Shown here in pieces: positions 8,722-16,375 of a stretch of DNA of 64,000 nt. The stretch lies in NCBI GenBank assembly GCA_965226965.1, contig OZ245715.1:3844001-3908000 (forward strand). Direction: 5' to 3'. Each line of letters begins with the position of its first letter. The first letter of the stretch is position 1. Under the pieces are notes generated by a model. It was not told the DNA's origin and made no database searches. It saw nothing but the letters and a program-made list of their open reading frames with translations. A program made the translations under genes and the position numbers. The stretch comes from Endoryza foliicola (GTDB lineage: Bacteria; Bacteroidota; Bacteroidia; Chitinophagales; Chitinophagaceae).

Positions 8722-9309
8722 ATGAGTCATCAAACCCTCATAGCCTACATTAACCGCCAAATTGCAAGTCCTTTAACAGAGGAAGAATGTGCACTGATAC
8801 AAGAATACTTTGTGCCAAAGAAATTGCGCAAACATCAGTTCTTGCTGCAAGAAGGAGATATCAGCAAGTGGGCCGGATTTGTAGTGAAAGGGGCATTGAA
8901 AATGTATACGGTAGATGAAACAGGAAAAGAGAACATCCTCGGATTGTTCCTTGAGAACTGGTGGGCAGGCGACCGCGAAAGTTTTGCCAATGGCACTCCA
9001 TCGCCTTATTTTATCGATGCATTTGAAGATTCTGAATTGCTTGTAATGACCAAAGAGGTATTCAATGCGCATTTCAAAAATCAACGCTTTGTAGCGGAAC
9101 TAACCCGCACTTTAACTGAACGTCAAGCGCTAAAACTCCTAAAAAGAGTACACGCCACCAAGACGCTCACCGCCGAGCAACGCTTACTCGATTTAGAAAA
9201 AACCTATCCAGAATTCATTCAGCGTTTTCCCCAACATATTATTGCCAGCTATTTAGGAATGACCAAAGAAACTCTCAGTCGTATTCGTGCGCAAATGATA
9301 AAGAAATAG
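8722..9309 (+). CDS. Crp/Fnr-family transcriptional regulator
   Basis: A 195-residue regulator: cyclic-nucleotide-binding-like beta-roll at residues 20-120 (KHQFLLQEGDISKWAGFVVK and following strands), a connecting helix, and a C-terminal winged helix-turn-helix at about 150-192 (IIASYLGMTKETLSRIRAQM). No cysteines are placed for an Fnr iron-sulfur cluster, and the usual cAMP-contact residues are not obvious, so the ligand is unknown. In Bacteroidota this type is often paired with a nearby target; DoxX starts 123 bases downstream, after a terminator-like hairpin. Confidence 0.88.
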   Translation: MSHQTLIAYINRQIASPLTEEECALIQEYFVPKKLRKHQFLLQEGDISKWAGFVVKGALKMYTVDETGKENILGLFLENWWAGDRESFANGTPSPYFIDAFEDSELLVMTKEVFNAHFKNQRFVAELTRTLTERQALKLLKRVHATKTLTAEQRLLDLEKTYPEFIQRFPQHIIASYLGMTKETLSRIRAQMIKK

Positions 9310-9328
9310 CAGGGTTCCAAAAGTGATG

Positions 9329-9358
9329 AACGTTGATCTATGTCAACGCTTTTTTTTA
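9329..9358 (+). terminator. Rho-independent terminator after the Crp-family gene
   Basis: Stem CGTTGA (9331-9336) / TCAACG (9343-9348) with a six-base loop, followed by C and a run of eight T. It lies 20 bases past the stop codon and separates the regulator gene from doxX. Confidence 0.6.
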
Positions 9359-9432
9359 TCCTATGCTATTGCCCTTCGCCCTCCATTGTTCGCATTTTTG
9401 TGTCATAAATTTATTCAACACAATCAACAGTT

Positions 9433-9840
9433 ATGACACAACAAACTTCAAAAGGGTATCATATCACCCTATGGATTCTTCAAGTAGTATTGGGTGCTTT
9501 GTACATTATGGCCGGCGCCGGCAAATCGTTTCAACCTATTGAAGAGTTAGCGAAACAAATGCCATGGGTAAACAGCGTTTCAGTAGAATTGGTACGCTTT
9601 ATCGGTGCCAGTGAACTCTTGGGCGGACTTGGGCTCATTCTTCCGGCTTTGCTTCGAATAAAACCAATTTTAACGCCTGTCGCTGCTATAGGCTTGGCAT
9701 TGGTTCAAGTATTTGCGGCCGTATTTCATATTTCAAGAGGTGAATATGCGTTCATTGGTATCAACCTGGTTTTCGTAGCCATTGCAATTTTCATTGCTTG
9801 GGGCAGAACGAAAAAAGCACCAATCTATGCAAGAGCCTAA
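9433..9840 (+). CDS. DoxX family membrane protein
   Basis: A 135-residue inner-membrane protein with four predicted helices. DoxX features: ILQVVLGALYIMAGAGKSFQ in helix 1 and FIGASELLGGLGLILPALL in helix 2. Family members are linked to quinone or thiol chemistry and to organohalide or oxidative stress, but the precise role is open. The ATG at 9433 precedes helix 1 by about ten residues. Its 3' end overlaps the next open frame by 14 bases, which suggests translational coupling. Confidence 0.85.
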   Translation: MTQQTSKGYHITLWILQVVLGALYIMAGAGKSFQPIEELAKQMPWVNSVSVELVRFIGASELLGGLGLILPALLRIKPILTPVAAIGLALVQVFAAVFHISRGEYAFIGINLVFVAIAIFIAWGRTKKAPIYARA

Positions 9841-10156
9841 AAGCAATTTATGGGACGATACAGAAGAAGTGGCGGAACTGTTCGAGCTCGATTTGCAGCC
9901 AAATTTGCTGGAATCATTTTTCGAAGCGGAAACATCCATTCACCACTTTTTCTGTGAATTGCCCGGCTACACAGGTATGCAAGTATTATTACTAAGTGAA
10001 ACGAAAGTAATGCTACTATTGCGATGGAACAATTGTGATTTGTTTGATCAGAATTTACCAACTATTCTTAATGCTTCACCTATTGGTACATGGCTGACCA
10101 AAGCCTGCAGTTTTGCTCATAGACCAGTAATTTTAAAAAAATTGAATAACCGATAG
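9827..10156 (+). CDS. Small protein of unknown function coupled to doxX
   Basis: A 109-residue acidic, soluble protein starting inside the end of doxX (14-base overlap, +1 frame). The start at 9827 gives MQEPKSNLWDDTEEVAELFE. The rest alternates helices and strands (FCELPGYTGMQVLLLSETKV, LLRWNNCDLF), with two cysteines and no known motif. Coupling with DoxX suggests a functional link. Not recognised as any family. Confidence 0.6.
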   Translation: MQEPKSNLWDDTEEVAELFELDLQPNLLESFFEAETSIHHFFCELPGYTGMQVLLLSETKVMLLLRWNNCDLFDQNLPTILNASPIGTWLTKACSFAHRPVILKKLNNR

Positions 10157-10206
10157 GTCTTTGTGTAAAGAAAGAATTGATTGCATCTATTACTAAACCG
10201 AAACAG

Positions 10207-10869
10207 ATGCGCTCCTTTTTAATTTTTATTATTTTGATATTGGTATTCACTAACTTATCTGCACAAATTATACCCCAAGGAACTTACAACATATCAGGTG
10301 GCTTTGTCAACCACGAAATTGAATTCCGTTCAGGTAAACAGTTTTATTACAAATACAGTTCTTGCACTGGAGGATTCGAAGGAAAGGGACATTACACGCT
10401 GACAAAACGAATACTTGAACTTCATTTTGAAACCGATAGTACTGAAAAGAACGAAAACCCGCCTATCTATCGCCCTACCCCTCTAACCGGAGATTCTGCC
10501 ATTTTATCTTTAAATGTACTTAATTCTAAAGATAGCAGTGCATCTAGCTGGATATATGTTTACGTGTTCGACAAAGATCAAAAGCAAATTGGCAGCACTC
10601 AAACAATCCTTGGTCGAGCACTGATAAAAGTAGCATCCACAGAATTCCCCATTCAAATTACCTTGAATGCAATCGGCTTCACCGACGATTATATCCACCT
10701 AAAAGAACCGGCAAACTATGAATTGATCCATCCATTCCAACTTGATTTCATGAAAACCCTTGGCACCGGCGCCGTCTTAAAATTCAAAATTGATTCTATT
10801 GATGAAGACGCTTTGGTGATAAAGCCAATTAATGAAAAGGAATACCGTACATGGTATCGAAAAGAATAG
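10207..10869 (+). CDS. Secreted protein of unknown function
   Basis: The chosen ATG at 10207 opens a clean signal peptide (MRSFLIFIILILVFTNLSAQ); the longer frame from 10177 would bury it. The 220-residue product is mostly beta-strand, with YYKYSSCTGGFEGKGHYTLT at about residues 47-66, and reads like a lipocalin-type or small periplasmic/surface protein. No catalytic motif is visible. It stands alone between the doxX pair and the LuxR gene. Confidence 0.65.
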   Translation: MRSFLIFIILILVFTNLSAQIIPQGTYNISGGFVNHEIEFRSGKQFYYKYSSCTGGFEGKGHYTLTKRILELHFETDSTEKNENPPIYRPTPLTGDSAILSLNVLNSKDSSASSWIYVYVFDKDQKQIGSTQTILGRALIKVASTEFPIQITLNAIGFTDDYIHLKEPANYELIHPFQLDFMKTLGTGAVLKFKIDSIDEDALVIKPINEKEYRTWYRKE

Positions 10870-10955
10870 ACGACTATTTCAGTACCTTATCCCGCTCCCA
10901 TTTATTCACGAATCTGTATATTTAGGATACCCAAACATGCCAAAAAGGGATCCCG

Positions 10956-11417
10956 ATGACAGTATCAAAAGAACGTCAACACATCTTCATTTATGCCGCT
11001 GCTTTGGCGGCCTTGGTTCTGTTTCTAAAATGGATGGAATGGAAATTCCTCTTGGCTAACAATTCCATAGAAATTTATATTGGTCTCATCGCACTCTTTT
11101 TTACTATTCTCGGTATTTGGATTGCGAAACAGTTGATAAAGCCTAAAGTAGAGATCAAAGTGGTGGAAAAAGAAGTATTGGTTTATCCCAGTCCGGAAAT
11201 TGACGAAGCGATGATTGAAAAGTTGGAATTGAGTGCCCGCGAGTATGAAATTCTCCAACTTATTGCCAAGGGACTAAGCAATGATGGCATTGCAAAAACC
11301 GTCTTTCTCTCCGTAAGTACGGTTAAAACCCATGTATCGAATCTGTATTTTAAGTTAGATGTAAAAAGTAGGACTCAAGCCATCGAAAAAGCTAAGCAAT
11401 TGAAAATCATTGCTTAA
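10956..11417 (+). CDS. Membrane-tethered LuxR-type transcription regulator
   Basis: A 153-residue protein with two transmembrane helices (about residues 10-26 and 38-60), a short charged linker (KVEIKVVEKEVLVYPSPEID) and a C-terminal LuxR/NarL helix-turn-helix at about 90-150 (LSAREYEILQLIAKGLSNDG, then STVKTHVSNLYFKLDVKSRT). It lacks a receiver domain, so the signal probably reaches it through the membrane segments. It is followed, after 110 bases with two identical palindromes and a TAnnTTTG box, by the DUF4199 gene, its likely target and partner. Confidence 0.85.
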   Translation: MTVSKERQHIFIYAAALAALVLFLKWMEWKFLLANNSIEIYIGLIALFFTILGIWIAKQLIKPKVEIKVVEKEVLVYPSPEIDEAMIEKLELSAREYEILQLIAKGLSNDGIAKTVFLSVSTVKTHVSNLYFKLDVKSRTQAIEKAKQLKIIA

Positions 11418-11425
11418 AATCATCA

Positions 11426-11474
11426 TACTTTAGTAGGAGAAATGTTTTTTCACAAATTGGTACTTTAGTATGAG
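11426..11474 (+). promoter_or_regulatory. Paired palindromic operator candidate (TACTTTAGTA x2)
   Basis: TACTTTAGTA occurs at 11426-11435 and again at 11461-11470, each followed by KGAG, so a 14-mer is repeated 35 bases apart. Each core is an inverted repeat (TACT/AGTA). The second copy lies 25 bases upstream of the -7-like box at 11496, where a class II activator would bind. The adjacent LuxR protein is the obvious candidate ligand; this is inference. Confidence 0.55.
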
Positions 11475-11495
11475 GCCGATTTTTTCGAAGGCCTA

Positions 11496-11503
11496 TAGAT
11501 TTG
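11496..11503 (+). promoter_or_regulatory. Bacteroidota -7 box (TAGATTTG) for the DUF4199 gene
   Basis: Matches TAnnTTTG exactly and lies 24 bases before the start codon at 11528. No TTTG -33 box is seen; that position is occupied by the second TACTTTAGTA palindrome, consistent with activator dependence. Confidence 0.5.
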
Positions 11504-11527
11504 CCCTCAACCAAAAAAATCAACAAC

Positions 11528-12040
11528 ATGAAACGTATTGTGCTCATCGTAGGTCTGATCATCGGGACCATCCTCGCTATTAACATTGCTGTTATGGTGA
11601 ACCTCATGTACAACAATCCCAACTTTGAAGGGAATGCAGTAGTAGGCTATACCATTCAGATATTGGTATTTTCAGTCATTTATTTTGGCATTCGAAACTA
11701 TCGTGATAAGCAATTAGGGGGCGTCATTAGTTTCGGGAAGGGATTTAAAACAGGGGCGCTGATTGTATTGGTTGCTTCTACCATGTACGTGGTGGCCTGG
11801 CTAATTGGATACTATCTTTTTGTTCCCGATTTCATAGATCGATATGCAGAACATGTGATCAATACCTGCGCAAAAGACCAACTGGAAGCCACCAAAGCAA
11901 GCATGGAAAGCTTCAAAAAAATGTATGAAAACCCGGTTTTTGTGGTGTTGATTACATATGCCGAAGTTTTACCGGTAGGATTATTAGTGGCGCTTATTAG
12001 TGCACTGCTGCTGAAAAAGAAAACGGTTGGCATTCAGTAA
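11528..12040 (+). CDS. DUF4199 membrane protein
   Basis: A 170-residue inner-membrane protein with four helices (about residues 3-25, 38-55, 75-97 and 140-163) and a soluble helix between the third and fourth (AKDQLEATKASMESFKKMYE). The ATG at 11528 gives the usual short basic start MKRIV; the frame can be extended to 11501, but that codon overlaps the promoter box. DUF4199 proteins are frequent in Bacteroidota and often lie next to short LuxR-type regulators as here; their function is unknown. Confidence 0.8.
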   Translation: MKRIVLIVGLIIGTILAINIAVMVNLMYNNPNFEGNAVVGYTIQILVFSVIYFGIRNYRDKQLGGVISFGKGFKTGALIVLVASTMYVVAWLIGYYLFVPDFIDRYAEHVINTCAKDQLEATKASMESFKKMYENPVFVVLITYAEVLPVGLLVALISALLLKKKTVGIQ

Positions 12041-12057
12041 AAGGTACAGTAAACGAA

Positions 12058-12111
12058 GCCGCTAATCTGTGTTAATCAATTCAAATCCTTTGAATCTGTG
12101 GTTAAAAAAAC
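12058..12111 (+). repeat. C-type dispersed repeat, copy 3
   Basis: GCCGCTAATCTGTGTTAATC then TTTGAATCTGTGGTTAAAAA. Almost the same as copies 4 (12401) and 5 (15081). Confidence 0.75.
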
Positions 12112-12124
12112 ATTTGGTGTTATC

Positions 12125-12203
12125 ATGTCGCCCCGATGGGGCTATAAATGCGGTTCTTATTGCTGTCTATTCTTCTACAATCATTTCGCCCCTACGGGGC
12201 TAG
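12125..12203. repeat. Paired CGCCCC-n-GGGGC hairpins
   Basis: Two short palindromes, GCCCCGATGGGGC at 12130-12142 and GCCCCTACGGGGC at 12188-12200, each within a TTTCGCCCC or TGTCGCCCC context. Each would form a five-pair GC stem with a three-base loop. Confidence 0.65.
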
Positions 12204-12356
12204 TGATCCATTGAATCAATTTCAACTTTTGGGAAATATCAATCGCAATAAAGAAGATAAAAACAGGAATTGAGATACATGTATAATACAAAAGATAAAC
12301 CTTCGTCACCACTTCTTCAATGCAAAACCCAACCTCACTGATAGACCTGATTGTAA

Positions 12357-12414
12357 CACAAATTAGCGGCTGCATTTCAATCAGCATTACAACACACACA
12401 GCCGCTAATCTGTG
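12357..12414. repeat. Long inverted repeat at a C-type copy
   Basis: Left arm CACAAATTAGCGGCTG (12357-12372) pairs with right arm CAGCCGCTAATCTGTG (12399-12414) with one mismatch over 16 bases and a 26-base loop. Confidence 0.75.
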
Positions 12415-12542
12415 TTAATCAATCCAAAACTGTTGAATCTGTGGTCTAAAAAGAACTTTAGAGGGACAAACCCTTTGCGCTACTTTTTAAAACTTCTTCC
12501 CCTTTGCGAATCACAGGCAGCGCAGCTGTACAAAACTCAACA
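12401..12542. repeat. C-D composite repeat, copy 2
   Basis: C-type part (12401-12451, ending CTGTTGAATCTGTGGTCTAA) followed by an inverted D-type part (12456-12542: CAAACCCTTTGCGC, CTTCCCCTTTGCGAATC, GCAGCGCAGCTG). The D part matches 8291-8362 inverted. Confidence 0.75.
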
Positions 12543-12687
12543 ACTTTAAACTTAATACTAGATCGAAAGAGAATCCGTGGTCAAAAAACCCTCACTATCC
12601 CACCCAACTAAAGAACAACTCAAGACTTACTTCACCTTTTCTATTTTTCCGCAAGAATCGGATTTTTTATCCCGTCTCAATTCTCCA

Positions 12688-12700
12688 ATTTTGTTCTATA
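12688..12700 (+). promoter_or_regulatory. Shared 13-mer ATTTTGTTCTATA, copy 1
   Basis: Lies 11 bases before the start of the AraC-Ogt gene. The same 13 bases recur at 13575-13587 before the flavin reductase gene. Both are preceded by CC or CCA, and the left part (CAATTTTG) resembles a -7 box with one change. Possible shared promoter or operator. Confidence 0.45.
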
Positions 12701-12711
12701 GAAAAGAATCG

Positions 12712-13554
12712 ATGAATACACAGGATACGATAAATTATAACCGCGTCGCTGAGGCGATCGATTACTTGAAGCAACACTTCAAGGAGCAGCCAAGTTTAGA
12801 TGAAGTAGCCGCGAAAATTCATCTCAGCCCATTTCATTTTCAACGATTATTCAGCGAATGGGCGGGAACCACTCCCAAAAAATTCTTACAATTTTTAACA
12901 TTGGAATATGCAAAATCACTTCTTCAAAAGAGTCAATTCTCAATAGCCGATGTTGCTTATGAAACCGGATTGTCGGGTACCAGCAGATTACATGATCTGT
13001 TTATTAACCTAGAAGGAATGACGCCGGCAGAATACAAAAATGGAGGAAAAGAACTACTGATACAATACAGCTATGCAAGTAGTTTTTTTGGTGAATTTCT
13101 AGTTGCATCTACTTCAAAAGGCATCTGCTTTTTAGCATTTGAAACAGCATCATCCGACTCTTTGATTGAGCTACAGCAATTGTTTCCCAAAGCTCAATTT
13201 GTAGAAAAACAAACCGATTTTCATTTGCAAGCCATTCAGTTCTTTCAACGAACTTGGGAACACCCAACATCATTGCATCTTCATTTGAAAGCTACCCCAT
13301 TCCAATTGAAAGTATGGGAGTCACTATTAAAAATACCATTTGGTGAAGTGGCAACCTATGGAGCCATCGCTTCAAAAATCAATAATCCAACTGCACAAAG
13401 AGCCGTTGGCACTGCTATTGGATCCAATCCGGTGGCCTACCTCATTCCATGTCATAGGGTTATACAATCATCCGGACAAATAGGGGGTTACAAATGGGGA
13501 CCTACGCGTAAATCAGCCATTCTTGGCTGGGAATCGGCGCTGCTAACAAAATAA
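12712..13554 (+). CDS. AraC-type DNA-binding domain fused to O6-alkylguanine-DNA alkyltransferase (Ada-like)
   Basis: A 280-residue two-domain protein. Residues 8-108 form an AraC helix-turn-helix pair (LDEVAAKIHLSPFHFQRLFS and a second helix set). Residues 120-275 form an Ogt/Ada-C methyltransferase with FQLKVWESLLKIPFGEVATY, and P246-C247-H-R with the acceptor cysteine, followed by GGYKWG. It should remove alkyl groups from guanine O6 and regulate transcription. The N-terminal methylphosphotriester-sensing domain of E. coli Ada, with its four zinc cysteines, is missing. The ATG at 12712 fits the family start; the frame upstream reads repeat DNA. Confidence 0.9.
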   Translation: MNTQDTINYNRVAEAIDYLKQHFKEQPSLDEVAAKIHLSPFHFQRLFSEWAGTTPKKFLQFLTLEYAKSLLQKSQFSIADVAYETGLSGTSRLHDLFINLEGMTPAEYKNGGKELLIQYSYASSFFGEFLVASTSKGICFLAFETASSDSLIELQQLFPKAQFVEKQTDFHLQAIQFFQRTWEHPTSLHLHLKATPFQLKVWESLLKIPFGEVATYGAIASKINNPTAQRAVGTAIGSNPVAYLIPCHRVIQSSGQIGGYKWGPTRKSAILGWESALLTK

Positions 13555-13574
13555 AAAAGCTTATATGTTTTACC

Positions 13575-13587
13575 ATTTTGTTCTATA
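13575..13587 (+). promoter_or_regulatory. Shared 13-mer ATTTTGTTCTATA, copy 2
   Basis: Identical to 12688-12700. If it marks a promoter, transcription would begin close to 13590, which favours the ATG at 13636 over the one at 13594 as start of the next gene. Confidence 0.45.
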
Positions 13588-13635
13588 CAAGTTATGGAAC
13601 AGGATCGCTATTGCACGTCAAAAAAAACAAACATC

Positions 13636-14310
13636 ATGCATCAAAAAGTTCATCCCTCTATCTTATACTTTGGCACCCCGGTGATCCTTGTGAGCACGGT
13701 AAACCCTGATGGAAGCACCAACCTAGCTCCCTTTTCCTCTGTATTTTGGTTGGGTTGGCGCTGTGTGTTAGGCATCAATGCAGCCTCGCAAACGGCGAGA
13801 AATATTAGATCACAAAAGGAAGCAGTCATCAATTTACCATCAGCGAAGGAAGTGCACTTGGTAAATAGTTTGGCAAAAACCACCGGAGCAGACCCCGTTC
13901 CCAAATCAAAGCTAGAGAAAGGCTATACTTATCTAAAAGACAAACTAACTCAAGGGGGATTTCAAACACAAGAATCTGAAACGGTAAAAGCCAAACGCAT
14001 ATCGAATTGCCCTGTACAACTAGAAGCTCGGTTGGCCAATGCTTACGATCTTGCAGCTGAAGACGAAAGACAAAAAGGTGCTATTCAACTGTTTGAATTC
14101 AAAATCACCCGGGTTTATGTTCAAGAAGAACTGTTGACTGCTCCTAATTCAAACAAAATAAACCCCGATGTTTGGAAACCACTTATCATGAGTTTTCAAG
14201 AATTCTACACGTTGGGCACCAAGCTACAACACTCTACTCTAGCTGAAATTCCCGAGCACCTATACAATTCTTTAGATCGGAAAGAAATTCTTGAAACTAT
14301 GACATCCTAG
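13636..14310 (+). CDS. Flavin reductase family protein (FMN-binding split barrel)
   Basis: A 224-residue flavin reductase-like protein. FMN-binding features: TPVILVSTVNPDGSTNLAPF near residues 14-33, then SVFWLGWRCVLGINAASQTA and ARNIRSQKEAVINLPSAKEV. It would reduce FMN or FAD with NAD(P)H or act as a flavin-dependent oxidoreductase. The frame extends up to 13594, but the extra 14 residues are polar and fall almost on the shared 13-mer, so the ATG at 13636 is preferred. It follows the AraC-Ogt gene by 81 bases and shares its upstream motif. Confidence 0.85.
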   Translation: MHQKVHPSILYFGTPVILVSTVNPDGSTNLAPFSSVFWLGWRCVLGINAASQTARNIRSQKEAVINLPSAKEVHLVNSLAKTTGADPVPKSKLEKGYTYLKDKLTQGGFQTQESETVKAKRISNCPVQLEARLANAYDLAAEDERQKGAIQLFEFKITRVYVQEELLTAPNSNKINPDVWKPLIMSFQEFYTLGTKLQHSTLAEIPEHLYNSLDRKEILETMTS

Positions 14311-14587
14311 AATTTAACCTACTCCTAGTCAACTATTTATCAAAATAATTCAAAATCACTTCTACTAGTTTTACTTGATTTCCATCAACAAATATTCAAC
14401 TTACTTTATATATTAAAATCCGTGATGTATTTTGTTTACGTATGTAAATAACTCGGCTACAAAGCTGCCTGATCCAACCGTTCTATAAATTCCGTACACC
14501 TTTCCTGTTGAACATTAAACGAATTGAAAACTACACAGTCGAACTTGAGCTAAGATTCAAAAAACACTGTGCTTATACCACCGTACA

Positions 14588-15025
14588 ATGGGAAAATCAG
14601 AGGACTACATCATCGACCAAATTGTTTTAAACGCTCCAAAATTTGGCATTCCTACAGCGCATGCAGCATTGTACTGCGATCTTACGTCAGATCTACAATT
14701 CTTTCTACAACAACAAGTTCCTGACTCTTCCGGCGAACCGATTGTTTTGTTTTGGAAAGACCAAGATAATTGGACTCTTGTATGCACGATACAGTTGATT
14801 ACCAAATCACGAAATCAGCTACAGTACATCCCAATCCAAGCAATTGATCAAAGCCAATCTACCGTTCCATTTCTCCAAATAGCCAAAGACTATTCCGATA
14901 ATTCTCATAACGAACTTGTTCTTACGACAGTATCGGGTACTGCATTTACTGCGCCAACAGCTTCAGTAAAAGATCGAATCGGCTTAATGAATATCATACA
15001 GCAGATACAAAGCATGCGCGCATAA
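14588..15025 (+). CDS. Protein of unknown function (145 aa)
   Basis: A soluble protein with no signal peptide or membrane helix, not recognised as a family. It is rich in Gln and Ile; strands such as PIVLFWKDQDNWTLVCTIQL at residues 52-71 suggest a PH-like or small beta-barrel fold, and the C-terminal helix (SVKDRIGLMNIIQQIQSMRA) ends the protein. The 277 bases before it are AT-rich and hold no repeat I could place and no clear promoter. A single-gene unit. Confidence 0.6.
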   Translation: MGKSEDYIIDQIVLNAPKFGIPTAHAALYCDLTSDLQFFLQQQVPDSSGEPIVLFWKDQDNWTLVCTIQLITKSRNQLQYIPIQAIDQSQSTVPFLQIAKDYSDNSHNELVLTTVSGTAFTAPTASVKDRIGLMNIIQQIQSMRA

Positions 15026-15080
15026 AACAACAGCTAACATAGATTAGCAGTTGCTATTCAATCAGCGTTTCTCTACCCGC

Positions 15081-15133
15081 AGCTTATAATCTGTGTTAAT
15101 CAATTCTAATCTGTTGAATCTGTGGTCAAAAAA
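15081..15133 (+). repeat. C-type dispersed repeat, copy 5
   Basis: GCTTATAATCTGTGTTAATC then TAATCTGTTGAATCTGTGGT. As at 12357, a partial inverted partner lies just upstream (AGCTAACATAGATTAGCAG at 15032-15050, then TTCAATCAGCG), so the two sites share a longer common layout. Confidence 0.7.
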
Positions 15134-15301
15134 CACCACCAAAATGACTCCAATTCAAAATTCCTCCACTACCCAAACCCGCCACCATCGGGGCAACATG
15201 ATAAAAATTAAGATATAATTTCCATCTTCGCCGCACAACAAAAGTTTTACATTAAAGTAGCAAACCGATTCATACCTTGCACCCACAATCATACAACTCA
15301 C

Positions 15302-15751
15302 ATGAACGCTCCTTTTCATTTTATCGGCATCGCCGTTCGCACCACCAATCAAGAATACAAAGCACAAGAAGATCTGGGCGCACTATGGGGCCGTTTTTTC
15401 GACGAACAAATTCCCGAGAAAATTCCCAATAAAATTTCAGAAGAAGTCATCACCATTTACACCGACTACGAGTCGAACTTCATGGGAGCTTACACCGCCA
15501 TAATAGGCATGAAAGTCAGTTCGCTCGATCAAATACCCGAGGGACTTGAAGGCCGAACGTTTGCTGCTGCTGAAATGAATAAGTTTCTCGCTAAAGGCGA
15601 AATACCAATGGCCGTTGTAGATACTTGGATCAAAATTTGGCAAATGGATGCTGAACTGAACAGAGCATACACTTACGATCTGGAAGTATACGGACCTCAA
15701 TCGATGAACGGCGCAGAATCGGAAGTAGCGGTATACATAGCGGTGAAATGA
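15302..15751 (+). CDS. GyrI-like / effector-binding domain protein
   Basis: A 149-residue single-domain protein of the GyrI-like small-molecule-binding fold: an N-terminal strand (FHFIGIAVRT), the LGALWGRFFDEQIPEKIPNK helix, a central VITIYTDYESNFMGAYTAII strand pair, and the conserved C-terminal YDLEVYGP. In other proteins this fold is the ligand-binding half of AraC or MerR regulators; here no DNA-binding domain is attached. It may bind or hydrolyse a cationic or hydrophobic small molecule. Confidence 0.85.
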   Translation: MNAPFHFIGIAVRTTNQEYKAQEDLGALWGRFFDEQIPEKIPNKISEEVITIYTDYESNFMGAYTAIIGMKVSSLDQIPEGLEGRTFAAAEMNKFLAKGEIPMAVVDTWIKIWQMDAELNRAYTYDLEVYGPQSMNGAESEVAVYIAVK

Positions 15752-15816
15752 GTTTTGAATAATAAGTTATAAGTTTTTTGTTTTTGGTACGAAGCCGTTA
15801 ATAAATATAGTGTGTA

Positions 15817-16317
15817 ATGAATCGATTTCTATTTATTCTTTTGGTCCTGCAGTACGTAATTCTGGCGTGTAGTTCTTCAAAGGATAATTCACAAGTAATA
15901 GAAGGCGACTTGTATTATTCTGCTTTCAGAATAGGAAGCTTTTACAAGCTACCCGACAGTGTAGTAACTGCATTTGAAAACTCAATCGATACCCTCAGAG
16001 TTATTGACCCCTCTACAAAAAAAATAAAAGATCTGTTTCAACAATTAAAATTAGAGAAGCGACTTTATGCTCCAAACATTGATCTCCATATAAATGACAG
16101 TACAATCTACACACTCTATTTAGATTCCTTAAATTATCAATCATTCAAAAACATCAAAAGCGACAGCCTCATTCGAAATCATCTTGTTCTTAAAATTAAA
16201 GCTGAGGCCAAGCATCTCACCGATCGTTTTTACTTACTCACAGGAAAGATCTCGACCACTTATGAAAAAGGGGCTACTTTAAATGAGGGCGGGAAATTTG
16301 ATGTTGATTACCATTAG
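15817..16317 (+). CDS. Small lipoprotein of unknown function
   Basis: A 166-residue lipoprotein: signal peptide with lipobox VILAC (Cys18) followed by SSSKDN. The mature part is polar with alternating strands and helices and no recognised motif; a run with repeated acidic-Ser pairs (DSLNYQSFKNIKSDSLIRNH) lies in the middle. A single gene between the GyrI-like and acyltransferase genes. Probably outer-membrane anchored. Confidence 0.65.
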   Translation: MNRFLFILLVLQYVILACSSSKDNSQVIEGDLYYSAFRIGSFYKLPDSVVTAFENSIDTLRVIDPSTKKIKDLFQQLKLEKRLYAPNIDLHINDSTIYTLYLDSLNYQSFKNIKSDSLIRNHLVLKIKAEAKHLTDRFYLLTGKISTTYEKGATLNEGGKFDVDYH

Positions 16318-16375
16318 AATTCCGGTCTGAATTTGTGTTATCTTTATTGTAATTGAATACGAACGCTGTTCATTT

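Larger units (their letters stand above)
12041..12711. other. 671-base intergenic region made of dispersed repeats
   Basis: Holds C-type repeat (12058), two CGCCCC hairpins (12130 and 12188), about 150 bases of AT-rich sequence with no feature seen (12204-12350), a large inverted repeat around a C-type copy (12357-12451), a D-type copy (12456-12542), then the promoter region of the AraC-Ogt gene. Confidence 0.7.

Noticed and set aside
8498..8725. A 75-codon frame before the Crp-family gene
   Set aside because: It reads through an E-type repeat and a pyrimidine tract; composition and repeats argue against coding.
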